A stretch of 64,000 bases of DNA, taken from Rhytidiadelphus loreus. Lineage: Eukaryota > Streptophyta > Bryopsida > Hypnales > Hylocomiaceae. Under the pieces are notes generated by a model, which worked only from the letters and a program-made list of their open reading frames with translations, was not told the DNA's origin and did no database searches. The stretch covers positions 78,863,839 to 78,927,838 of the forward strand of contig OX344761.1 of the NCBI GenBank assembly GCA_947034895.1, read 5' to 3'. The position numbers and the translations under genes are program-made. Positions within the stretch are counted from its first letter, which is position 1, and each line of letters opens with the position of its first letter. Shown here piece after piece: positions 36,132-48,739 of this stretch.

Positions 36132-39100
36132 CTAATATCCTTCCTGTGCTAATAAATTCTCTTCCTCCGTCAATTCGATGGCCCTGATTAGATTAACCAT
36201 CTGTGCCGGAACTGGTAACCTATGGGGAGCTCTTAGTCCGTTGCTCTCTATGTTGGTGCTGATGAATGCATCCGACGTGTCCACGACTTCACGGTGTGCT
36301 CTGGCTTCTTTGCATAAGACTACTTTCCAGCCGGGTCGTTCCGGAACATCTGAAAAGAATACTTGCGTCGCTTGGCTTGGAAAAATGAAGGGATCTTGCA
36401 TGCAAGGCAGTTTATGCCGACAGTTCACCACAAGGAAGCCGGACTCGTCTCTAGTGTATGTGTGATTCCCTCGATTGTCCTGGGTTTTCACCCACTCACA
36501 GCGCAAAAGAATAATGCGCGTACTCAGTGCACCATAATCTAGCTCTAGAATGTCCTTCAGGACCCCCACGTAGTTCACAGATGAATCCTCAATTTGGGAT
36601 GATGGTTCCTGAAAAACAGAAGCTACACCACTATTGTAGCTCACAAAATGCGATGTACTTTCATCTTCTACTCTGAAGTGCTTACCAAACGCAGTGACGC
36701 GTGTGTACCGAGTGGCTCTCTGTGCAGGCTTCTTGCTTAGAAGAAATCGGTCCATGTCTATCTGGTTCCGCAAATCTAAGTCGGCATCTTGCATCGTGCG
36801 TTGAATCCACTCTGACAAAGTGGCGGTTTCTGGATTTGTGATGGATTCTGCCCTCCAAGACCTACAAAAGAAGAGTCACAATGACAGTATGAGATCCAAA
36901 CTTGAAGACATATACAGATCATAATGCCGTCCCATTTGGTTGGCGAACCCCACATTCATGAGGGGGTTCAAGGTTGTTCTCTGACTCTCTCCTCATTGTA
37001 GATAGTCACCACCAAGTCATTCCTAAGTCACGAAAAGAGAGCTTGCAACTTCCAAATGACTTCAAAACATCTAATGAACAACTCTGGCACTAGCATGTGC
37101 ATGGAATCCACAAAGAGTACAACTCTATTCACAGAGCAACAGTGGATTCAGGTGGGCATCGCATACACTAATTGTGCAAAGCACTTACGTCACCAAGTCT
37201 TGCATAGCAGTTGAATTGGATAGCACATACTGGTGGGCTATGTCTCTCAGCTCCGGGCTCATGATATATGGCCAGCCCGCTCCTTGTAAAACCTCCTCCG
37301 CATCTCCATACTCTTCATCTTCATCCCATATACGCCGTTGAGTCTCCTCAAATCTCTGGAGGTATTCAGTAATGAATCCAAGGCATTCATCTTTCAAGTA
37401 GCCCTCTGCCATGCACGCCTCCGGGCGGGCCAAATTGCGGACATGGTTCTTCAACACCTTCATGTAACGTTCCACTAGATACATCCACCTCGCACTAACT
37501 GGTCCACACAAGTCCAACTCTTTTGCAAGATGGTAGGGAAGATGTGTCATTATGTCAAAAAATGATGGTGGGAATTCTATCTCCAACAACGCCATACTTT
37601 CTGCCACATCTGCTTCTAGTGATTGAAATTCCGCGAGATTGTACACCTTCGTGCACAAGCATCTGAATACCCTGCACATTCTCATGATAGCCATGCGAGG
37701 ACCAGGTTGCATCAAGCCGCGAAGCGCAAGTGGCATTACCTATTGCATTAAGACATGGTAATCGTGGGACTTCAATCCTCCAAAGTTCTTCTTCCGGATG
37801 CACTTCCCTAGGTCAGAAGAATAGCCAGAAGGTGTCTTCAAGGACTCTATGCACTTAGCAAATTTTTCAAACTCCTCTTCGGACAACACATACGAAGCAC
37901 GCGGTTTCACCATCTTCCCTGCCTTTCGAGGGTGTGGGGTGAGCCACAAGTGCTTCCTAACATTGCGCCTTTGCATGTCTCTCCTGACTTTGACTGTGTC
38001 TTTCTTCCCTGTTATAGTTTTTAGGAAGTTCTTTGCCAGATTCAATTCGCAATGCATGACGTCCAGCATGTACCGAATGAGGAGATCCTGGCAGTTCTCA
38101 CATCGCACGCACATCTCATGGTCAAACACTAGTGACTATGTCATATACTAGTCATACGTTAGTCATTAATCATGACTTCAACTGGACTAATACTATAAAA
38201 TGACTTCCTCATCACTCACAAGTGGCATCATAGTCACCTATTAGTCACAGGCAAGTCATTTTTCATGGCCGTGCTGCCGACCAGTGATATTGACCTTCCA
38301 ATACAGCAAGCGGAAAAGGATGCTCAGTCTTTTCAAGCCATATATTTTGGATGGTCCCCTGCAGCACCGTCTCTATTTCCTGCTGCTTTCCACGCCTCGC
38401 ACTCCAAGGCATGCTGAATTTGTTCCTCTACTGTCACTGTGCGTGGTTTGGGGCGGGTTTCAATTGATCCGTTGAAATGGTCCTTCATTTCTGCTGATCT
38501 GTAGGGATGATTTTCAGGGAGCCATCGCCGAGTACCACTATAAATTTGCTTACCAAGCTCTGTTGAATGCTCAGCACCCAAATCCACGCCACACCACGGA
38601 CATGCTGCATACCCTTGATGAGAGAAGCCTCCTACTGTGCCATACCCGGGAAAGTCGTGGATAGTCCATAGCAACATGGCCCTCAATTGGAAAGACCTTG
38701 ATCCTGCATCTTTTGATACATCATATGTTGGAACCCCGGCCCACAATTCCAGCAATTCATCCACGAGAGGCTCTAAATATACGTCAAAGACTTCACTTGT
38801 GACGGACTCTCTCCCTGGAATCAGAAGAGCCAACATAATGAAGAACTTCTTCGTGCTCAACCACAGTGGGAGGTTGTAATTCAACAACACAACGGGCCAT
38901 GTTGACCATGCTGACCGGTTTTGTTTGAAAGGATTCACTCCATCTGCTACCAAGGCAAAGTGAGTGTTCTGTGGATCACTTGGAAAGGAAGGATCCACGT
39001 TCTCGTCAAAATGTTGCCACGCTTTGGAATCGCAAGGGTGTCTGACTAAGCCATCCCCTCCTTCTTTGTTGCTTCGATTGTTTACATGCCACACCATCAA

Positions 39101-40057
39101 CTTGGAAATTGCTGGACTCATGAACATTCGCTGGAGTCGTGGGATAATCGGAAAGTGACGGAGGACCTTCACTGGAAACCGACGGCGATCTGGATCTCGG
39201 TATCTACGACCACCACATTTAGGGCAACAAATGGCATCTGCATTGGATCCACGAAAAAGTACACACCCGCGCTCGCATGCATAGATAGTGTTGTACGTCA
39301 AACCCAACTTGCCAGTAAGTGTCTTCGGTGCATGGTGGGTTCGAGGCAACGTATTGTTCTCCGGCAAGAGATGGGAATGCAAAATGCTGAAGAGTTCGTT
39401 CGCGCACTGATTGCTAACACCGTGCACGGTGCACAAGTTCATCAGCAAAACTGTGGCCGCAAGCTTGCTGGACCGAGCTCCAGCATACAAATGCTCCAGC
39501 GACTCCTCCAACGCCCTCCCATCAAAATTGGGATCAACATCGCCCTTATTCGGGCCCATGTCGGGAGCCACCTGGTCGTCACGACATTCTTCACCCTCTG
39601 CAGCATAACCACCGTCCACTTCCATGAACTCTGCATGGATAGAGTCTGCTGTGGCAAAAGCGTCCATAACTTCCTCCTGAACTCTCTCTGCTGAACATGT
39701 TTGAACTTCTTGTGGATGTAGTGTTTGGTCGACCATCCCACGAGTATTAATTGTAGCATCCAATTCCTCCGGCTCCACTACAACTGGTCCCCAAAACTGT
39801 TGGTCCCATTCCTCGTCTGAGGAGTCTCGTGCACCTGGGCCTCTCCAAATCCTGGACTGTGGATCTCGGCCGTGGCGGATGAGGTGCTGCCGTACGTTTC
39901 GTATGAAAAGTCTCTTACGACCTCGACAGTTGGTGCATGGGCAATGCAACTTGTTGACATTATACTCCCTGGCCCTCTGCAATTCTCTAAGCCAAAGACG
40001 GTCATCTCGTAGTTGCTGCCTGCGAGTGTCTGATAGGGGTAGTCTGGTGGGTATCAT
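36132..40057 (-). pseudogene. CACTA transposase (TNP2/TNPD type), 3 exons, two lesions
   Basis: Cuts and joins CACTA ends. Exon 1 40057-38295, exon 2 38087-37189, exon 3 36861-36132; about 1130 codons. N-terminus: transposase-associated zinc-binding type (CPCTNCRGRKR...HLIRHG). Mid-exon 1: the TNP2 core (HFALVADGVNPF, TWPVVLLNYNLP, LLIPGRES, GYAACPWCG). Exon 2: LDVMHCELN, SHDYHVLMQ, then DUF4218 (FFDIMTHLPYHLAKEL...RWMYLVERYMK). Exon 3: DUF4216-like (YVGVLKDILELDY, CEWVKT). Lesion 1: near 38335 the frame must shift by one base (a missing base) to continue into LKRLSILFRLLYWK before the exon-1 donor. Lesion 2: TAG at 37740-37742 between VLMQ and VMPLALRG, where relatives read on. Everything else is open, so the damage looks recent. 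Splicing or readthrough around the TAG cannot be excluded. Confidence 0.88.
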
Positions 40058-41565
40058 GTCGTGTGTGATCCCGGAAGCTGAGCCACGTTAGCCACCGCTG
40101 CTAATGACCCACTGTCACGGACAATGATTTGGCTGAATGTACTTGTGTACAGTGGGTAATGACTGATAAATGGCTTCTGTAACTGGAGACTAACTAGAAA
40201 ATGACTTACTCAACTGCTGAATAACTGCAAAATGAGAAAATGTGACTTGTAAGTGACTAGCACATGTTAGCAAAATGATCACGATCATGAGCAACGTTAG
40301 ATCCAACGACATGCATATGAAAACTCAAAAGGAATTCCTTTGATTTATTTTATAAACTTGGTGAATCTTGAAAATGTAAGGGTTCCAAGTAAAAAATGAT
40401 GACGAACCACGATGGAAACATCTCATAAAGGCTACTGCATGCCCAGGCTTTTAAATGAAATACTTCAGTGTACAGTAGAAGGCGACGTTCAAATGCGACA
40501 TAAATCACATTTTTTTTTCTAAGTGACATGGTAAGTACACAAGAAAGAATTGAACGGATTTGCCCGGACTTTAGTATTATCCACTGGTACTTAATTACAC
40601 TTGGCGGGAAAATGTCATACGTAAGTCATATGTAAGTCAGAAATGACAACTTCATCTTAAATATGACTACCAAATAACTAATTCGCAAGTTCTTGGTGAC
40701 TCGAAAGTGCACAAGAAGTCACCCTGAAGTCATTCTTGTAGCCTACATCATTTCTAAACGTAGAAATGCTCACGTCGAATGTTTCTAGGATTCCATTGCC
40801 CACCCACTCCAAAAAAGAAAAGCACCCAAAAACTCTTCCACCAGTACATTTTTGTAAATGAACTGAGATTGTAGCTTACCTCTCCATGAAACTCTTAGCA
40901 CGAAACTTCTCCTTGGGTGTTTACAATCTGTAAGAAACTCCTCTGCATGTAGTGGTACTTGCTCTGCAAAATGCATCCGAAGTGAATTAGGGTGGCGACA
41001 TCTTCTGAATCGTCAATGTTCTTCCACATCGCATGCATCTCATGAGAGATCTACCTCAAGCTAAAACGTGGTCCATAAATGGTCCCGTTTTTTATTTCAC
41101 GTCTTCGATTGGCCAAGTATGTAATTCAGTGGAAATAGTTGCCCAACTAGGAGCAGCAACTGCAGCCTTCTTTTCCCACGACCCTAAACCACTGAATGAC
41201 TGAGTGCAGTGATCCTGCAAAGTTGAACTTCGAGTAAAAAATAACTACTAATTGCTAGGTTCAAAACTTAATTAGGAGCCGCCAAAATGCGCCTACCTCA
41301 TCATGTGGACGCTCTCCTGTGGCTGCCTAACAGTCCCGTCCGTGACCTGGACAACTCATTTCCAGGGTCTTAGCTTCAATGCTGAGGCGCTAGGCTTTGT
41401 TTGCCTATCTTGGACGCCGATTGTGAATCCTCTCAAATTTGCAAACGCTCGAGGTGCGCGCCGGGAAGCCCATGTCCACAGCAGTCAGATGTGCTCCGTC
41501 CCTAGAAGCGGTTCCACACGACCAACGTTCAGGAAGCGAGCCAAGGAAGTGTGCACAAGACAATC
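40058..41565. promoter_or_regulatory. Divergent promoter region of the CACTA element
   Basis: About 1.5 kb between the two element genes, which start in opposite directions. It contains further TGACT/AGTCA motifs (for example AAATGACTTACT, GTAAGTGACTAG, AATATGACTACC, GAAGTCATTC), as at the element ends. No core promoter was pinpointed. Confidence 0.45.
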
Positions 41566-44500
41566 ATGGATGACCTATCAAGTAGAGATTTCCTGATGGA
41601 GGAAGCTGAACCGAAGAAATCAGAGTACGAGCTCCTACGTGACAAGAACGTGGCTGAGGTGCAGAAGTTGTTTGCTCCAGTTGTGGAGGCAAGAAAAGAG
41701 TTGTAAGTTTCAAGAGCACTTGCGTCTATGCTCATGAGCACCTGTCGTGCCTTCCCAAGTGCACAGCATGGATTAATTTTGATCGTGGAGGAGGCAAAGG
41801 GGTACTAAAGGGTCTAGACTGCAGAGGTTCAAGAGCTTTCTACCGTCCTCAGGTTGTGGCAGAGCGTCAGGAGCACTACTTGCAAAGACAGAATTACCAT
41901 TATCTTTTGAGTTTAGGATTGCACAGTCTTCGAAGCAAGCAGGCGACGCCTCTCTAGGGTTTTGGGTAACGAACACAGTGGCTGAGGGCATTCAAAGTCC
42001 CTTCAGTTGTTCTGAAGTCATTTTTGAGTGAATCGGAAGTTGCTTTACATGCCTCGTGACTCCTACGCAACTTGTCTGTAGTCATAAAGAAGTCACGGAG
42101 AAGTCGCGGACTAGTCGCATGGGTTTTAGGGTAATCGTGATGCCACCATAAATACCTTGGCGGCCATGTGGTTGCACTCCTTGCACGTTGCCTCAGAAGT
42201 GGACCCCAGGGGTTTGGGTGCCATATCCTATTGTTTCTCTTGCTTCCCACCATTGCGCCATTGTCTCTGCTAGTTTTGTTGATTTTGTGACGTGGTAGGC
42301 ATGTTCAATCACGCTCCCATTTTTTAAGGTTTAGGGCTTTCCATTGTTGACGGCGCAGGGATGACGACGTAGCGAAGAAGAATCCTCCTGAATCTTGCGC
42401 ACCGGTGAAGGGCCTTGAAAGTGGTCCACGAAGGAGTGGAAGGCTGCGTGGCCTTGAAGGACGGGTAGGCAAGAGGACGAGGAGAGAAAATCGTGTCACC
42501 GACTCCGATCCAAACTTCAATCCGATGAGCAGTGCACGGGACTCTTCATCGGATGCCACGAAGTCCGATGGCGAGGCCATCGCCACAGGTATGATGCATC
42601 TTGCAATTGCTTGTACCCATGTAGAGTGGCAATCCGACAAGGAGGCTGAAGCCACAGGTAATCGCTGGATCACACTTCTTTACTCTTTGGTTGGGCTTAG
42701 GGTTTTGCGCTGTACATTTTGAATTGCAATGTTTGTTCTAGTCTTTACTCTTTAAGGCAATTGAGATTTCCATCTCAATCATTCATGGTTGATTTCAAAA
42801 TTACTCCTCGCCAATTCAGAGTGCATCGGCATATTTTCCTAAAACCACTGATTTAGACTGATGAATGACTTGTCTGAAGCATTGTGTGTGGGCGATGCTC
42901 CTATGTAGAATTTCGCCAGGATGCCTTCGACTCGTCCGATGACGACTTGGCACGGGACGAGCGGGAGCCCCTCATTGACAAAAGGAACAAGAGAAGAAAA
43001 CAGGTTGTGGAAGAGGACCTGTACCGCGACGACAACGACTCCCCTGTAGACCTCCGTCTGAAGAGAAGAAAGCAGCCGGTAGTGGACACATTGCCACAGA
43101 AGGCTGTGCCACTTCTGAATCCCACCTCCGATCCAAATTTCTACGGCCCGTCAAACTGCCTTTGGGTCCTGGGGCACTACATAGCAAACCAGGCTCCCGC
43201 ACAAGGTCATTGGGCTATAGGTCAGCCTCCACCATTCCAAAGTGCATGGACAGGCGCGCCCTTAGGTTTGCCAAGGCCATGTGCACCTGTTGCATCACAA
43301 GACAGTGATGACCGCTTCCTAAGGCGCAAGAGGAGAACCAGTTATGACATGGCACGGACGCAACGGGCTACTGTAGGAGCGAAGCCAAACCAGATGATGG
43401 TACTACCAGGTGGAGAGGTCGATTGTACCTGTGAAGGCAAAAATGCCTGGGACGAAGCACTGCGTGACCTGGTTCCCAAGTGCTTGGACATAAGCATTGT
43501 GGAGTGGTCCAAGCACGAGCCTCACAAGTTGAAGAAACTTCGAGCTGCCTTGGACTCAGAGTTTGAATACTTGGGTTCTCCCCTAAGTATGACTGGATTC
43601 CGATTGGCTGTCACCCGTTTTCTGAAATCAGAAAGATCCCGCTTGAAATGCAGGTACTTGAAAGGCATTGACAGTCCACCTCTTCACGTGGACAAACCAG
43701 AGTGGGATCGATTGAAGCAGTACTGGAACACGGACGCACAGAAGGTGAAGGCACGGAAGATGTCCATAGCGCGGTCTAACGTGAAGAATGCCACGTTTGT
43801 AGGAAGGAGAGGGAAGGCTGGGAAAGAAGCCTTGCTGGTAAGTCTGTATTCATTTAAGGTAAGTCTATATTCAGCTAATGTATCCAATAACTGCTACCGT
43901 CATATTTGGTGTGAGGATGTGTGTATGTATGAACATGCCAAAATTTTAACCCATGCCCCCGATGAATTCATTCTTATGGCTACCTTATTAGAGAGAGGGC
44001 ATGGAAAATCGCCCAGACGTCATGCATGGAGGCGAGGGCAGTTTCCCAAGTGCACAGCAAGGAACTAGGAGCCATGTAATTTACAATTTACCTTTCTCTA
44101 TTTCTTCTCCTTGCACTATCGTTTGTTCATCTTCCTTCAACATCAGCCTAAGTGAGTGAGGTACTCTCTCCACTTGTTCCAAAGTTAGGTCTACTTGACC
44201 AATGCGTGATTGTAGGCGAGCTCCCATTGTAAAGCGTTGAGGAAGAAGATTGTATTCCATATTGCAGTGTGTTCCTCGGTACCACTGTATTGGCTATCGG
44301 TTTGAACTTGGGCGTTTTTGAGATGGTGTCCACAGTTGCCTTCATGTCAATGTTTGGTCCTCACGGAGCTTGTGCGAGCGTAAGGAAGGAAGTAATTCAT
44401 ATTGGATAGAGAGTCACGAGAGTGATGAGACTTGAAGGCAAAGTCTGGTTGTCGTCATGTGACTGAGGAAGCGATGTAGTTGTTGAACTCCCTTTTTTGA

Positions 44501-47500
44501 AGTCGCACTGCAGTGACATTGTAGTCGCGCCGAAGTCGGTTTTCAGTCACGCTGTCAAGTCTCAGTCATTCATGTGGTCTGCGAGAGTTGAAGTCAAACT
44601 GTGTGACTTTTTGGTAACTCGTCCATGACTTCCGCCGTTGTCTTTGGTGCGTGTGAATAGATCGCGGAGGCAGGGGAGTCGGCTCGTTGGGAAGCCATGG
44701 AAACTTGGAAGAATGAGGTGGATGTGAAGGTTGGGCAGTTCCTTGCCAACTCAGTAGCTCAAAATGCAGCAATTGATGAATTGCGCTCCATGTTCCAGAG
44801 CTTCATGGGCTCCCGTGAACGTCTACAAGATGGCAGCCCCTCCTTTACGCAATCTGCGTTGGAGAACCAAGGGTCCCGTCCTCGGCATCCTTCCGTGACA
44901 GAAAAGAAAGGGCCCGGCGGTGGAGCAAGACAAAAGCACCACTCCAGGGTTATAGCAAGTCGAGCAGACATTACCCTGTCGGATTCTGGGTCAGATCTAA
45001 CTGCCAAACCGGAAACACACATGCGTGTTGCGCCCAGGGCACCGAAGTCCAAGGTGGCCTTGCAGCCTGTAATTGAGATGACACGGGAGTCTGAAGTCGA
45101 GTTACTTGCCCAACCCCGCATCGAGGGTGCGTTGGGGACCTTGGAGAAGGCTCAAGTGCTGCAGGATGACCTAGTAATTGCAGAAACTCCCACGACCAAT
45201 GAAGGCACAATGGCGTTGAAAGGAACGGCGGGAGTGGTTGAAGAGCGAAACAAGAGTGCAGACCCCATGCCAAACGAAGACACCAAGGCTGATGAAGTTG
45301 GTGTCTCACCAGAATGCGTCCCGCCCACGCCCGATAGCGGTGGTCCTTCTTGTCCTGGCGACGATGGTGAGGAGTTGGAGTGCGGAGGGGAACCCGACCC
45401 TGTGGTGAAGAAGAGCCCTGTGAATACAGACGAGGTGGACTCAGCAGCCGACGCTGGCAAGGCAGGACAAGACGACCCTGTGCTGAAGAAGAGCCCCATG
45501 AATACAGATGAGGTGGACTCAGCAGCCGGCGCTGGCAAGGTAGGACGATACGACCCTGTGGTGAAGAAGAGCCCCGGGAATACAAACGACGTGGACTCAG
45601 TATGTCGACGTTGGCAAGGCAGGATGAGAAGGTGCAGTTGCACCGTCGCAGTCGCCGCGGAATTCCAAGAGAACCCCCACTTCACCGGCGAAGGTATTTT
45701 CCCCTCCCGGCGTTCTTCAACGTACGCCGAATGAGGTGAGACCTTCCGGTGCTTCTTGGCCTACAATTCGTTTTAGGGGTGACAGGGAGTGTAAGTTAGT
45801 TATTTTCAATGTGCACGGAACCTTATTAGACTGCAGCAAGCTGTGTGAGAAAAATCCGAACCCTGCGATCTGTAGTAGCACAAAGACCGGTCAGAGGAGA
45901 GTGGTTTTCCGTCCATGGGTGAAATCCTTCCTTCAACGATGCTTTGCATCCTTTTCAGTCGGTTTCTGGGGAAGTGGCAGTGCATTACACATGGATGACG
46001 TGTTGCCAACGCTCCTTGGGGGATTCAAGAGTATCAATGTTGTCCCATTATTTGCATGGTCTGCCAAAGACTCGGAAGCTGCAGACGTTGGAAATGGTTG
46101 CATGACTGGGCAGGGTAAACAGTTGGAATTAGTGTATGCAACTTGGCCTCGTTTTTGTGCGGCAAACACATTGATTGTAGATAGTAAGCCAAGTAGAGTC
46201 GAGTGCAACCCTGACGCTAATGTCATCATCACTACCCCTTTCTATGTGAAGTGGATTTCCAAATTGCCAGATGATAAGGAGTACCTGAAACGGTATCTGT
46301 GGCCGTTGTTGGAGGCTTTTAATTCATGCCCGGACGTGGCTGCTTTCCGATTTAAATTCCCCGAATTAGTCAACGAATCCATGTTACAAATGATACAAAG
46401 ACGCCGAGCCGGACATGCATATGAGTTTCTGGACATTGTGGAAGGTGAGGGGACTCACAAACCACACGGTTGCACCTATGACGGCGTCCCCTCATCTTCC
46501 TTTGATCTGCATTTCTAATTAGCTTGCGCATGCATGTGTAGGTAAAGGGACAGAAGCGGGAGGTGAAGACCAAGCCGGCAGCTGCGGTCCCGAAAAAGAA
46601 TTCCGGACAATCAACGAAGAAGGTATAGTCACCAGAAATTGTAATGTGCATTTCCTTCATGTCCTGGCGAAGTCATTTTCAAGTTCCGAGAAGTTGTTTT
46701 CTAGTCATTCCTAAGTCACCGAATCCTGAAAAAGGAAATTCATGTTGCCTTCCGTATCGTTGTAGTGACGTACGTGTCATACTTCAGTCGTTTGGAAGTT
46801 AGGTTCTAGTGATTGTACGCCCCTTCAACCTGCCAGGCAAAAGTCGTGGTCATCTTCGACCCTTGAATATTCGCTCTATACCATCCGAAGTAGAATCATC
46901 TTACGAGACTATAGGATTGAAATCCTCTTGAACTGGGCTTGTTTTTCCTTTGTATGCCTTCAGGCAATGGCCATAATCCCGCGACGTTGACGGTTATTCG
47001 TTGAGTGTCCTTCACTATTTCGTGTTGGATTTGTGTGCATTATTGGGTGTGCCTTTCCCAGACACAGACTTAGGTAGCTACGCAATGCCTTAGTCGAATA
47101 CAGTAAGAGCACACCTTAGCACAAGTCGTGCTCCACCCTTACCCTAAACATGCTGTTCAATTCCCGTGTGCGGGCATGTTATACCTTTGGGGTCGAAGTT
47201 GCGTGGAAGTAAAGTTTGAGTTACGACAGACATCCAAGTCATTCAATAGTGGAATGTGTGTTATGTGTCAGTCACGTGGAAGTCACGGAGAAGTAGGTAA
47301 GTAGAGGAATGTGTGTGCAGTAACCCTTGTCCGGTTTCTAACCCCACCCTTATATTATCTAACCTAAACCCTTCTCTACAGTATCGGCTTGGAGACGAGG
47401 TTTTCCTCATAAACCCACGTGCAACAAGGCAGAAAGCAGCGGTGGGCAAGATTAGCGGTATCCCAGGGAAGCACAAGTTCCATTTCATGGACATTCCTGA

Positions 47501-47648
47501 GACATGGTTCAAAGTAGACATCAAGGAGGTTTTCCACTCCGAGGTGCCACTGATGTATCCCAACGACGCGGCTGACCAGGAGAAGATGGAAGATGTGAAG
47601 GGGACCTCCACAATATGGGACCAGAAATACTTGAAGCTTACACTTTAA
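41566..47648 (+). CDS. CACTA accessory protein (TNPA-like) containing a degenerate FCP1/HAD phosphatase domain
   Basis: Proposed exons: 41566-41702, 42359-42588, 42625-42657, 42909-43837, 43992-44075, 44661-45599, 45694-46444, 46542-46622, 47382-47648; roughly 1,120 residues. Phases agree except at the exon 7/8 junction. Order: a YELLRDKNVAEV motif; basic RSGRLRG...GKRTRREN; a Transposase_24 (Ptta/En/Spm)-like domain (LRAALDSEF...WDRLKQYWNTDAQKVKARKM); a helix/coiled coil (exon 6 start); 26-residue repeats; an FCP1/NIF-type HAD domain (exon 7); a basic linker; and a C-terminus resembling TNP1/EN/SPM Transposase_23. In the HAD domain LVIFNVHGTLLD replaces LxxDxDxTLL, so both catalytic Asp are Asn and His; VVFRPWVKSFL, FSVGFWGSGS and NTLIVDSKP keep the fold signature. 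Probably binds element DNA; the HAD part presumably acts in protein contacts, if at all. Confidence 0.72.
45396..45629 (+). repeat. 78-bp (26-residue) tandem repeats in the CACTA accessory gene
   Basis: Units at 45396-45473 and 45474-45551 encode DPV(V/L)KKSPxNTDEVDSAA followed by a Gly/Ala/Lys tail. A third unit (45552-45629) begins the same way but changes at 45600: one extra base and a TGA appear relative to units 1 and 2. That stretch is either a broken unit or the start of a 94-nt intron (45600-45693, GTATGT...AAG) that restores frame exactly into exon 7. Confidence 0.75.
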
Positions 47649-47799
47649 CGTGGGCTTGGTCAATTAGATGGCATTGTTGGGACTCTTGAATGATGACTAT
47701 GCTATTGTAAATATTGAAGCTCAACTGCAGTGAAGGCTTCTCCTACCTCAGGAACCGCCTTTCGTTTTGCCATGTTTGAAATGTAAATGGTAGCCTATG

Positions 47800-48736
47800 A
47801 ATCCATTCTGATGTTGCCTCAGACATGTTAGACACTTAGACTGAATGACTGTCTTGTATGTTTCTTTGTGATTTCTAAGAGTGCGTCTTTGTATTGCCCT
47901 ACCTTCTTCCTTCTTCCTTGATATAGCTTGATGAATCCTCTATAGTAAAAAAATGTCCTCTGAACCGAAACCAACACGCAAGAAGGACCCATCTCCCTAA
48001 TGACTTCATGGCCACTCACCCCCGCCCAACTTTCACTTCGCTATTGTAGCACAACTCCCGTAAGACTTCGGTCCGACTTATGAATTACTTGTGAAGTGCA
48101 TCCCACATTGCTTCTTGATATCAGAATTAGAACGCATGGATAACTTCACACAGCCATCAATACCGTCACAAAAATGACTGTTCCACATCTACCAAATGAC
48201 TGGGCAGTCGTAGAAGATGACAGTCACCGTAAACCAAAACCCAACTCCATCATGACTCAAGAATGACTCCGTATTTTAGTACCTCGGGGTGTACTCGACT
48301 TGAATTGCGACTGAAGAACGACTGTAAAATTTCGTGACGTGGATGTCCATGTCAACATCAATGTGACTTTATTATGACTTGTAAATGACTCCGGAATTTG
48401 CTGACGTGGACGTCCACCTCAGCAGTCGTGGGACTGCATCACAACTACAAAATGACTACGAAATCGGTTGATATGGCCGTCCACGTCACGAGAATGTCAA
48501 TGCAGTTGGTCAGCTGCCCGACCCCTTAACAAAATTCCCATCAAATTTTCAAACCCTGTCATCCAATCTTCATCCAAGTCCACAGTAGATGGTGCTAATA
48601 CAAATGGCGCAGTCATTAGCCGTGACTGGTCCACAATGACTCTAGGACCCCAAGTTGTTTTCCAGTCATTTTTGTCCGAAATGACTATTTTGCAGTCATA
48701 TATCACAGTCATATATTACACTGTTTTTTTGTAGTG
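47800..48736. repeat. Right subterminal repeat region and terminal inverted repeat
   Basis: From ~47830 to the end TGACT/AGTCA motifs recur (CTGAATGACTG, AAATGACTGTTCC, AAATGACTGGGC, GAATGACTCC, AAATGACTCC, AAATGACTACG, CAGTCATTAG, CCAGTCATTTTTG, GCAGTCATATATCACAGTCAT), closing with CTGTTTTTTTGTAGTG, the exact inverse of the left terminus. Confidence 0.8.
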
Positions 48737-48739
48737 CAT

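Noticed and set aside
39086..39694. 202-codon plus-strand frame opposite the transposase
   Set aside because: Antisense shadow of TNP2 exon 1.
44971..45685. Long minus-strand frames opposite the accessory-gene repeats
   Set aside because: They arise from the 78-bp repeat read backwards (repeating SSVF/GLFFTTGS patterns); the plus strand fits splice sites and domains.
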